A DNA stretch of 64,000 nucleotides from Dryocosmus kuriphilus (Eukaryota; Arthropoda; Insecta; Hymenoptera; Cynipidae): contig CM076190.1 in assembly GCA_038277395.1 (NCBI GenBank), positions 126,882,197-126,946,196 of the forward strand, written 5' to 3'. Below are positions 12,759 through 24,200 of the stretch, in pieces. A program made the position numbers and the translations under genes. The notes under the pieces were generated by a model, which made no database searches, was not told where the DNA came from, and saw only the letters and a list, made by a program, of their open reading frames with translations. The first letter of the stretch is position 1. Each line of letters opens with the position of its first letter.

Positions 12759-13021
12759 TGTTGTTCCTAAAATGTGTAGTGGTGTGCTTGTATGCAATCC
12801 CTTGCGTGTGTGTGTGTATAGTTGCAGGCCCTGCGATGAACGTGGGGGTGAGTGACACTATGGTTGACTGACTGCGTCAGTCGTTGGATGATCTTTGTAT
12901 CGGACAGATCGAGAATCTCCGTGTTCAATTTCAAAACGCATCTCAATCTATTCTTTATTAAAACTAGGTTTAACTTATTTGCTTACTATTATTGCGCAAT
13001 TCCTTACTCTGAGTTTCAACA
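12759..13021 (+). repeat. 3' LTR of the copia element
   Basis: 263 bp beginning TGTTGTTCC and ending CAACA, read as identical to the 5' LTR. It is followed by the ATATC target duplication at 13022-13026 and then by satellite A in register. Confidence 0.95.
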
Positions 13022-14508
13022 ATATCAAATGATTTTACAGGATCTCCGATAATTTCAAAGTTTTTAAGGAATTAAAAAAAAGATTTTAAGGAAATTTGAA
13101 GGACTTCATAGAAACAAGATTTTCAATTATACTAAAGTTCAAACATTTTTTAAGGAAAATTTACATCATTTAAAGGATTTCGTATCATTTTCACGGATAA
13201 AATTGATTTTAAGGGATTTTAAAAGATTTCAAGTGATGTTTAAAGATTTCAAGGGACTTAAAAGAATTTTGTAGTTTTTAAGGAATTAAAAAATTTCAAG
13301 GAAATTTGAAAACATTCAAAGAAATAAGACTTTTAATTAATCCAAAGTTAAAAAAATTTAAAGGAATTTTACAAGATTCAAAGAATTTTGTAGGATTTTC
13401 AAGGACATTATAGATTTTAAGGATTTCATAGGATTTTAAAGGATATTCTTGATTTTAAGGGTTTAAAAAGATTTCAAGGGATTCCAGAAGAAACAAAAAT
13501 ATTTCCAGTAATTTTTCAGGATTTCAAGGAATTTTAAAGAATTTTATACGAATTTTAAAGATTCCAACGGATGTTAAAGAATTTTTTAAAGATTTTTTTT
13601 AAGATTTTAAAAGATTCTAAGGAATTTCTAGGGATTTAAAGGAATTTCAGTGGATTTAAAGATTTCTAAAGATTTTAAAGAATTTCGAAAGCACACAATT
13701 TAAGGGCATTTCAAAGATTTTAGGGGAACTTTTTATAAGATATTTCAAATGAGTTCACAATATCAAATGATTTTACAGGATCTCCGATAATTTCAAAGTT
13801 TTTAAGGAATTAAAAAAAAAAATTTAAGGAAATTTGAAGGACTTCATAGAAACAAGATCTTCAATTATACCAAAGTTCAAACATTTGTAAGGAAAATTTA
13901 CATCATTTAAAGGATTTCGTAACATTTTCAAGGATAAAATTGATTTTAAGGGATTTTAGAAGATTTCAAGTGACGCTTAAGGATTTCAAGGGACTTAACA
14001 GAATTTTGTAGTTTTTAAGGAATTAAAAAATTTCAAGGAAATTTGAAAACATTCAAAGAAATAAGACTTTTAATTAATCCAAAGTTAAAAAAACTTAAAG
14101 GAATTTTACAAGATTCAAAGAATTTTGTAGGATTTTCAAGGACATTATAGATTTTAAGGGTTTAAAAAATATTTCGAGGGATTCTAGAAGGAATTAAAAT
14201 ATTTCAACTTTCAAGTTATTTCTGAGAATTTCAATGGATTTTAAAGAATTTTAAAAGAATTTAAAAGATTTCAAAGGGATTTCATGGATTAAAAAAAATT
14301 CAAAGACTTTTAAAGGATTGCATATGAAATTGAGGAATTTTATAGGATCTGCGAGAAATTGAAAGTTTTTAGGGAAATTAAAAAGGTTCAAGGAAATTTC
14401 AAGGATTTCAAAGAAACAGGATTTTCAATGATTCCAAAGTTCAAAATTTTCAAAAGAATTTTACATTATTTAAAGAAATCCTTACGATTTTCAAGAATAT
14501 TATTGATT
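13022..14508. repeat. Satellite A tandem array (right part)
   Basis: Continues the same 706-741 bp repeat; the landmark TAGGGGAACTTTTTATAAGA is at 13721, about 738 bp after the previous one once the copia insertion is subtracted. From about 14150 the units become divergent, as expected at an array edge. The array is then interrupted by the element at 14513. Confidence 0.9.
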
Positions 14509-14512
14509 TTAA

Positions 14513-15399
14513 GGCCATGTAAACGGTGGGTCACGTGAACATTAGACAAGCTAGTCCTGAATTTCTTTTGTCCCCACTCATGTCCAAACAAAATAAAGTA
14601 TCGCTCTGAAAGTTTGGAAAATGAAAGAGGTGGCAATAAAGTAGGAGCCTCTACTTTGTTTCGTTGTAAATACGGCAAAAAAAATTTTCAAGAAAAATAA
14701 AACTGGAAGTATTATCGGTATTCCTTCTGTCCCAACTCATGTCCGCATGGAATAATAAATCGCATTGAAAATTTGGCACAGTAAATACAAGGCACTAAGG
14801 AAGGAGCGTCTGGTCCTAAATACTTACAATATTGTAGAAAAAGTTTTTTTTTTAATTAAAATTTTGTGGTAATACCGCTTACCAACCATGCTGTAAAACT
14901 TTATTGCAGGACACTGCAGGCGATTTTCAATTTTGGAATTGGAGCACTTAAGGATAGTATCCATGAAACTAGGAACGAAAAAACACAAACACTGATCACG
15001 AACTTTGTACGAAAAAAGTAAAAAAAAAATATTTGCACTTTTAATGCACTAAACAAAATTTTAAGGTTATAACTGAAGCTCGGCCACCTATCGGAGCATG
15101 TGGAGAACTTTCGCAGTCTTACAAAAAGTCAATAACAAGTTACCAATCGCGATGTTGCTTCTTTACCGAAAGAGTAGAAACGTGTACTTAGTGTGAAGTT
15201 TATCTGCTGCTATTTATTATTTTTATAATAAACTTTTATTGATCTCCGAATTCACGCTTTTGCCACACACTTTTCTTTTACATTTATTAATATTTTCCCA
15301 AATTTTTTTCGCATTATTTCAAGTTTTATTTTTAAATACGGGTCAAAAAATATCGACCTCAGGACTGGCTTGGTCAAGTGACACACCTTTTACATGGCC
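14513..15399. mobile_element. TTAA-flanked non-autonomous inverted-repeat element, 887 bp
   Basis: Bounded on both sides by TTAA (14509-14512 and 15400-15403). The ends are inverted repeats starting GGCCATGTAAA followed by GGTG-GTCAC-TGA. They remain alignable for about 45 bp, including AAGC-AGTCCTGA, with a six-base insertion in the left copy. It sits within satellite A, which resumes on the far side. Internally, two diverged direct repeats (about 14553-14655 and 14725-14820) share words such as CTCATGTCC and GGAGC. No transposase frame is present. A TTAA target is typical of piggyBac-like elements, but the terminal bases are not diagnostic, so the superfamily is inferred only. Confidence 0.8.
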
Positions 15400-15403
15400 T
15401 TAA

Positions 15404-15560
15404 GGGATTTAAAAGGATTTCAAGACGTTCCAGAAGAAAAAAAATATTTCAAGAAATATCTGAAGATTTACGGGTTTCTAAAGATTTTATGGGAACATTT
15501 TACAAGTTCTTTCAAAGGTTATTAAAAAGTCAAGAGATTTTATAGGAGTACATAGGAATA
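15404..15560. repeat. Satellite A remnant after the TTAA element
   Basis: AAGGGATTTAAAAGGATTTCAAG and the following word CCAGAAGAAA match the internal order of satellite A units, so this is array sequence displaced by the insertion at 14513. Beyond about 15540 it passes into a different short-word repeat (AGGAATAT-like) up to about 15700. Confidence 0.7.
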
Positions 15561-15839
15561 TTTCGAAATATATTTGAATGCAAATCACGGAAAACATAGA
15601 ATATATAGGAATATGAGGAAATATTTAAGATTACTTAGGAATATTGGAAAATACTTCCGAATACTTAGGAATATCAAGAGTATGAAGAATATCTGTGAAC
15701 ACATGCGAATATTGACGGGATATTTCGTGAGTGTACGAGGAATACTTGAGTCGTCGACCCCTCTGTTTTCACTTTTCACAATGCTCAATCTACAACTTTT
15801 CAATAGTGTACAATGTACAACCTTGACAGATGTTTCATG

Positions 15840-16345
15840 TATTGAAATGTACAATTTTTCAAAGTAAAAAAATTAAAAAAATAAAATTATTATTACTATA
15901 AAAAATATGCAAATTTTTATACATATTGTGAAATTTATATTTTTGTGGACTGTCAAGAATTTTTCAAAATTCTGCATAAGCTGTACATTTACAACTTATA
16001 GTCTCTAAAATAGCTATAAATTTTACATTTGGATTTTACAATTTATAAGAATTGATAAAAATTGTACATTGTAAAATATTTTACATTGTGTAGTGCAAAA
16101 ACAGTACATCTATAATTTATAACATTTAAAATTGTACGAAATTTGAGAATTGTATAATACGCATTATCCACAAAATTGTACATTTACAATTTACAATAAT
16201 CAAAAATCGTAATTTGTAAGTTGTGTCCGAAATTACAGACCTGAAAAATTTACAATTCCATATTTCGTGAAATCTATTGTCGTTTCCTTTTTCAAATATA
16301 AACTACAATTACAAACGAAAATCGCCAATTGTAAATTTACAATTT
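15840..16345. repeat. TTTACAA/TTGTAAA word cluster
   Basis: The densest example of this texture in the window: words such as TTGTACATTTACAATTTACAA-like combinations recur in both orientations throughout. No unit length, ends or target duplication could be defined. The open frame of 97 codons overlapping its start (15574-15867) is AT-biased and has no recognisable domain. Confidence 0.45.
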
Positions 16346-17784
16346 TTTTAAGCTTAACTTTTTCTTAAAAATTAATATTAAATTCATAAAGATATTCATA
16401 TTTGTGACTGATAAATTACGTTAAGGTCTGTACACACAGATCAATTGCAAATTTTATTCCTAACATTATCTCTTTGTAGATACATAATATTAAATCGACG
16501 TTTAAATCTTTCGCTTGCTCTTTGCCTCTGAGTCCTGACATTTCTATTTTTTATTCTCTAATGATTTTCCTCATTCTCCATTTAGAATTATAACAGCATT
16601 CTTATAAAAAATTTGCCTTTAATTTTTTTCCATCATTTTTGCATTTTACAATATTATTTTTGCGAAGTCAATTTCAAAATTCAAACATTTCAATTCTTTC
16701 TCGCCACAATTTGTTCAGTACACGTAATTATTTTACAGGGTCAATCCGTTTGAGAATAAATGCTTATCAGCGTAACCGTCTTATTATATCACTTTCTCCA
16801 GAAAAAATATAGAGAAATTAAAAAATATTCAAAGTTTTTATGCAACAATTGATCAAAAAATTTAGAAACAAAAAATATTTAAAAAGAAGTTAGAAAAAAA
16901 TAGAAAACAAAAATTCTGTTTTTAAATTTCGCGCGCTGAGTAAAAGGAATCAGGAGAGATTACTTTACGCGGTAATTTCAAATTCTTAAATGTTAATTCT
17001 CTCGCACTTATGCATTAAAACTCGTTTTAAAGATAATATATAATAATTTTTTTTAACCCAGAAAACAAAAACTGATTAAATTATTTGAAAAGTCCAAAAT
17101 TATCAAAGGCAAAATTTAAAATTAAATAAGAAAATAGTAATAAAATTAGAATACTGGGGGAGTTTTCAGTGTTTGAAAGATATTTTTTAAGGTTGAAAAT
17201 AACGTGAACACGTGGTGATAAAATTTAACTCATGCTTCCGATATCGGTGGGGGTCTATTATTTAATCGGTATAAATGATTGCAACCCAACCATAGTGCTG
17301 GGGCGCTGACCGCGTCATTTCTATTTGCGATTCTAATCTCGATATTTCCCAAGTATCTTTGGTAAAGAAAAAAAAAAGCAGAAGAATTATTATTCTCAGT
17401 GACGAACATTAAATATTTACAATTACAGCTTCTGATAAGATTTTCATATTTTTGGTTAATAATTGATGATCCAAGTATGTATTTTGTTAACTTTTACTTG
17501 AAAACAAAGATATTATTTATCTTCATTCTTATAATTTTTTGGAAATTACAATTATATATTGTACATTACAATTGCGCACTGAGACAAATTAATAACCGAT
17601 ACGTTTGAACGATATTTACTATCATATTGCAAAGTAAAATTTTTACATATTGTAACGTGATTGCTAATTTCTTATTTCTTATTTATAATTTTCAATCCTA
17701 ACTGAAGATTAAATGCACGGTCGCGGGGAATAAAGGTGTATACCGACTGCCCGTGATTCTGCGATGAGTTGCATGTACTTGGCC
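16346..17784. other. AT-rich gap, no gene seen
   Basis: I see no transposon ends or coding frame here. A GC-richer patch at about 17230-17330 contains GTATAAATG, which could be a TATA box, but no supported exon follows. The right edge abuts the left inverted repeat of the satellite B composite. Confidence 0.5.
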
Positions 17785-18270
17785 CGACAACTTTCGAAAA
17801 AAAGGTCGAAAATTGAGGAAATGATTGTTCATCGTTTTCCCATGTTTGCCCATAAAATAGATTTTATTGTCTATCTTTTGTAAAAAAAAAAAATTTTTTT
17901 TTTAAATTTCGCGGGCCAACGGCCATTGAAAAAGTAAAAATTATTTTAATTCAAATGCATGAATAAAAAGCTTTTCGTTTGCCCATCAATTAGTTTTTTT
18001 ATAATTCAACTCTTTTAATTGTTAAATAAACAAAATATTATGCAACATTAGAAATGCGCAATTTTTCTCCATTAATACTTAGATCCTCGTTTGCCCATGT
18101 TTGCCCATCGATTCAAAATTGAATATTCATTTTTGATTATCACGTATTTGCCCTCAAACTAGTACACTTCGATTCTTCACCCCCCACACATGCAATTAAT
18201 CTTTGTAAAGGTGGGCAAACGTCGACATCTCTTCTCCAGTATACCTGCTATCATTTTATGAATTTTCAAC
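17785..18270 (+). repeat. Left inverted repeat of the satellite B composite
   Basis: About 485 bp, matching 33371-33880 in reverse complement with substitutions and small indels. It contains at least four copies of GTTTGCCCAT (near 17848, 17980, 18092 and 18102). This core word is also present in the satellite B unit, so the flank and the array share a motif. Confidence 0.8.
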
Positions 18271-21200
18271 GTATGCCCACCTCTTGTTTTTTACGAATAT
18301 GCCTTCAAAGTAGTACAATTCGATTCTTCACCCCTCACACATGCAATTAATTATTATAAAGGTGGGCAAACGTCGAAATCTCTTCTCCAGTATACCTGCT
18401 ATCATTTTATGAATTTCCAACGTTTGCCAACTTTTTGTTCATCACGAATTTGTCCTCAAACTAGTACATTTCGATTCTTCACCCCTCACACACGCAATTA
18501 ATCTTTGTAAGGGTGGGCAAACGTCGAAATCTCTTCTCCAGTATACCTGCTATTATTTTATGAATTTTCATCGCGAATTTGCCCTCAAAGCAGTACAATT
18601 TGATTCTTCACTCCTCACACATGCAATTAATTATTGTAAGGGTGGGAAAACGTCGAAATCTCTTCTACAGTATACCTGCTATCATTTTATGAATTTTCAA
18701 AGTTTGCCCCCCTTTTGTTCTTCACGAATTTGCCCTCCAACTAGTACATTTCGATTCTTCATCCCTCACAATGCAATTAATTATAATAAGGGTGGGCAAA
18801 CGTCGAAATCTCTTCTCCAGTATACCTGCTATCATTTTATGAATTTTCAACGTATGCCCACCTCTTGTTTTTTACGAATATGCCCTCAAAGTAGTACAAT
18901 TCGATTCTTCACCCTTCACACATGCAATTAATTATTATAAAGGTGAGCAAACGTCGAAATCTCTCCTCCCAGTATATACCTGCTATCATTTTATGAATTT
19001 TCAACGTTTGCCAACTTTTTGTTCATCACGAATTTGTCCTCAAACTAGTACATTTCGATTCTTCATCCCTCACAATGCAATTAATTATTATAAGGGTGGG
19101 CAAACGTCGAAATCTCTTCTCCAGTATACCTGCTATCATTTCATGAATTTTCAACGTATGCACACCTCTTGTTTTTTACGAATATGCCCTCAAAGTAGTA
19201 CAATTCGATTCTTCACCCTTCACACATGCAATTAATTATTATAAAGGTGAGCAAACGTCGAAATCTCTTCTCCAGTATACCTGCTATCATTTTATGAATT
19301 TTCAACGTTTGCCAACTTTTTGTTCATCACGAATTTGCCCTCAAAGTAGTACAATTTGATTCTTCACCCCTCACACATGCAATTAATTATTATAAGGATG
19401 GGCAAACGTCGAAATCTCTTCTACAGTATACCTGCTATCATTTTATGAATTTTCAAAGTTTGCCCACCTTTTGTTCTTCACGAATTTGCCCTCCAACTAG
19501 TACATTTCGATTCTTCATCCCTCACAATGCAATTAATTATTATTATAAAGTGGGGGCAAACGTCGAAATCTCTTCTCCAGTATACCTGCTATCATTTTAT
19601 GAATTTTCAACGTATGCCCACCTTTATAATTTTCAACGCCCACCTCTTTTTTTTACGAATATGCCCTCAAAGTAGTACAATTCGATTCTTCACCCCTCAC
19701 ACATGCAATTAATTATTATAAAGGTGGGCAAACGTCGAAATCTCTTCTCCAGTATACCTGCTATCATTTTATGAATTTCCAACGTTTGCCAACTTTTTGT
19801 TCATCACGAATTTGTCCTCAAACTAGTACATTTCGATTCTTCACCCCTCACACATGCAATTAATCTTTGCAAGGGTGGGCAAACGTCGAAATCTCTTCTC
19901 CAGTATACCTGCTATTATTTTATGAATTTTCATCGCGAATTTGCCCTCAAAGTAGTACAATTTGATTCTTCACCCCTCACACATGCAATTAATTATTATA
20001 ACGGTGGGCAAACGTCGAAATCTCTTCTACAGTATACCTGCTATCATTTTATGAATTTTCAAAGTTTGCCCACCTTTTGTTCTTCACGAATTTGCCCTCC
20101 AACTAGTACATTTCGATTCTTCATCCCTCACAATGCAATTAATTATTATAAGGCTGGGCAAACGTCGAAATCTCTTCTCCAGTATACCTGCTATCATTTT
20201 ATGAATTTCCAACGTTTGCCAACTTTTTGTTCATCACGAATTTGTCCTCAAACTAGTACATTTCGATTCTTCACCCCTCACACATGCAATTAATCTTTGC
20301 AAGGGTGGGCAAACGTCGAAATCTCTTCTCCAGTATACCTGCTATTATTTTATGAATTTTCATCACGAATTTGTCCTCAAACTAGTACATTTCGATTCTT
20401 CACCCTTCACACATGCAATTAATCTTTGTAAGGGTGGGCAAACGTCGAAATCTCTTCTACAGTATACCTGCTATCATTTTATGAATTTTCAAAGTTTGCC
20501 CACCTTTTGTTCTTCACGAATTTGCCCTCAAAGTAGTACAATTCGATTCTTGACCCCTCACACATGCAATTAATTATTATAAAGGTGGGCAAACGTCGAA
20601 ATCTCTTCTCCAGTATACCTGCTATCATTTTATGAATTTCAACGTTTGCCAACTTTTTGTTCATCACGAATTTGTCCTCAAACTAGTACATTTCAATTCT
20701 TCACCCCCTCACACATGCAATTAATCTTTGTAAGGGTGGGCAAACGTCGAAATCCCTTCTCCAGTATACCTGCTATTATTTTATGAATTTTCATCGCGAA
20801 TTTGCCCTCAAAGTAGTACAATTTGATTCTTCACCCCTCACACATGCAATTAATTATTATAAGGGTGGGCAAACGTCGAAATCTCTTCTACAGTATACCT
20901 GCTATCATTTTATGAATTTTCAAAGTTTGCCCACCTTTTGTTCTTCACGAATATGCCCTCAAAGTAGTACAATTCGATTCTTCACTCCTCACACATGCAA
21001 TTAACTATTATAAGGGTCGGCAAACGTCGAAATCTCTTCTCCAGTATACCTGCTATCATTTTATGAATTTTCAACGTTTGCCAACTTTTTGTTCATCACG
21101 AATTTGTCCTCAAACTAGTACATTTCGATTCTTCACCCCTCACACATGCAATTAATCTTTGTAAGGGTGGGCAAACGTCGAAATCTCTTCTACAGTATAC

Positions 21201-24200
21201 CTGCTATCATTTTATGAATTTTCAAAGTTTGCCCACCTTTTGTTCTTCACGAATTTGCCCTCAAAGTAGTACAATTCGATTCTTCACTCCTCACACATGC
21301 AATTAACTATTATAAGGGTCGGCAAACGTCGAAATCTCTTCTCCAGTATACCTGCTATCATTTTATGAATTTTCAACGTTTGCCAACTTTTTGTTCATCA
21401 CGAATTTGTCCTCAAACTAGTACATTTCGATTCTTCACCCCTCACAATGCAATTAATTATTATAAGGGTGGGCAAACGTCGAAATCTCTTCTACAGTATA
21501 CCTGCTATCATTTTATGAATTTTCAAAGTTTGCCCACCTTTTGTTCTTCACGAATTTGCCCTCAAACTAGTACATTTCGATTCTTCATCCCTCACAATGC
21601 AATTAATTATTATAAGGGTGGGCAAACGTCGAAATCTCTTCTCCAGTATACTTGCTATCATTTTATGAATTTTCAACGTTTGCCCACCTTTTGTTTTTTT
21701 ACGAATATGCCCTCAAAGTAGTACAATTCGATTCTTCACCCCTCACACATGCAATTAATTATTATAAGGGTGGGCAAACGCCGAAATCTCTTCTACAGTA
21801 TACCTGCTATCATTTTATGAATTTTCAAAATTTGCCCACCTTTTGTTCTTCACGAATTTGCCCTCAAAGTAGTACAATTCGATTCTTCATCCCTCACAAT
21901 GCAATTAATTATGATAAGGGTGGGCAAACGTCGAAATCTCTTCTCCTGTGTACCTGCTATCACTTTATGAATTTTCAACGTTTGCCAACCTTTTGTTCAT
22001 CGCCACTTTGCCCTCAAAGTAGTACAATTCGATTCTTCACCCCTCACACATGCAATTAATTATTATAAGGGTGGGCAAACGTCGAAATCTCTTCTCCTGT
22101 GTACCTGCTATCATTTTATGAATTTTCAATTTGCCAACCTTTTGTTCATCGCAACTTTGCCCTCAAAGTAGTACAATTCGATTCTTCACCCCTCACACAT
22201 GCAATTAATTATTATAAGGGTGGGCAAACGTCGAAATCTCTTCTCCTGTGTACCTGCTATCATTTTATGAATTTCCAACGTTTGCCAACTTTTTGTTCAT
22301 CACGAATTTGTCCTCAAACTAGTACATTTCGATTCTTCACTCCTCACACATGCAATTAATCTTTGTAAGGGTGGGCAAACGTCGAAATCTCTTCTCCAGT
22401 ATACCTGCTATTATTTTATGAATTTTCATCGCGAATTTGCCCTCAAAGTAGTACAATTTGATTCTTCACCCCTCACACATGCAATTAATTATTATAAGGG
22501 TGGGCAAACGTCGAAATCTCTTCTACAGTATACCTGCTATCATTTTATGAATTTTCAAAGTTTGCCCACCTTTTGTTCTTCACGAATTTGCCCTCAAAGT
22601 AGTACAATTCGATTCTTCACCCCTCACACATGCAATTAATTATTATAAGGGTGGGCAAACGTCGAAATCTCTTCTCCTGTGTACCTGCTATCATTTTATG
22701 AATTTCCAACGTTTGCCAACTTTTTGTTCATCACGAATTTGTCCTCAAACTAGTACATTTCGATTCTTCACTCCTCACACATGCAATTAATCTTTGTAAG
22801 GGTGGGCAAACGTCGAAATCTCTTCTCCAGTATACCTGCTATTATTTTATGAATTTTCATCGCGAATTTGCCCTCAAAGTAGTACAATTTGATTCTTCAC
22901 CCCTCACACATGCAATTAATTATTATAAGGGTGGGCAAACGTCGAAATCTCTTCTACAGTATACCTGCTATCATTTTATGAATTTTCAAAGTTTGCCCAC
23001 CTTTTGTTCATCGCAACTTTGCCCTCAAAGTAGTACAATTCGATTCTTCACCCCTCACACATGCAATTAATTATTATAAGGGTGGGCAAACGTCGAAATC
23101 TCTTCTCCTGTGTACCTGCTATCATTTTATGAATTTCCAACGTTTGCCAACTTTTTGTTCATCACGAATTTGTCCTCAAACTAGTACATTTCGATTCTTC
23201 ACTCCTCACACATGCAATTAATCTTTGTAAGGGTGGGCAAACGTCGAAATCTCTTCTCCAGTATACCTGCTATTATTTTATGAATTTTCATCGCGAATTT
23301 GCCCTCAAAGTAGTACAATTTGATTCTTCACCCCTCACACATGCAATTAATTATTATAAGGGTGGGCAAACGTCGAAATCTCTTCTACAGTATACCTGCT
23401 ATCATTTTATGAATTTCCAAAGTTTGCCCACCTTTTGTTCTTCACGAATTTGCCCTCAAACTAGTACATTTCGATTCTTCATCCCTCACAATGCAATTAA
23501 TTATTATAAGGGTGGGCAAACGTCGAAATCTCTTCTCCAGTATACTTGCTATCATTTTATGAATTTTCAACGTTTGCCCACCTTTTGTTTTTTACGAATA
23601 TGCCCTCAAAGTAGTACATTTCGATTCTTCACCCTCACACATGCAATTAATCTTTGTAAGGGTGGGCAAACGTCGAAATCTCTTCTCCAGTATACCTGCT
23701 ATCATTTTATGAATTTTCAACGTTTGCCAACTTTTTGTTCATCACGAATTTGTCCTCAAACTAGTACATTTCGATTCTTCACCCCTCACACATGCAATTA
23801 ATCTTTGTAAGGGTGGGCAAACGTCGAAATCTCTTCTCCAGTATACCTGCTATTATTTTATGAATTTTCATCGCGCGAATTTGCCCTCAAAGTAGTACAC
23901 ATTTGATTCTTCACCCCTCACACATGCAATTAATTATTATAAGGGTGGGCAAACGTCGAAATCTCTTCTACAGTATACCTGCTATCATTTTATGAATTTT
24001 CAAAGTTTGCCCACCTTTTGTTCTTCACGAATTTGCCCTCAAACTAGTACATTTTAGATTCTTCATCCCTCACAATGCAATTAATTATTATAAGGGTGGG
24101 CAAACGTCGAAATCTCTTCTCCAGTATACCTGCTATTATTTTATGAATTTTCATCGCGAATTTGCCCTCAAAGTAGTACAATTTGATTCTTCACCCCTCA

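Larger units (their letters stand above)
8296..13021 (+). mobile_element. Intact Ty1/copia LTR retrotransposon, 4726 bp
   Basis: The element has 263-bp LTRs that begin TG and end CA, a 5-bp target duplication (ATATC), a primer-binding site directly after the 5' LTR, one uninterrupted gag-pol frame, and a polypurine tract abutting the 3' LTR. Integrase precedes reverse transcriptase, the order that defines Ty1/copia (Pseudoviridae) rather than Ty3/gypsy. The two LTRs look identical base for base, which implies a recent insertion into satellite A. Its GC content and codon use stand out sharply from the AT-rich surroundings. No frameshift or stop was seen, so it may be autonomous. Confidence 0.96.

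Noticed and set aside
15574..15867. 97-codon frame
   Set aside because: Reads through AGGAATAT-type short repeats and has an overlapping antisense frame of similar length, typical of low-complexity DNA.
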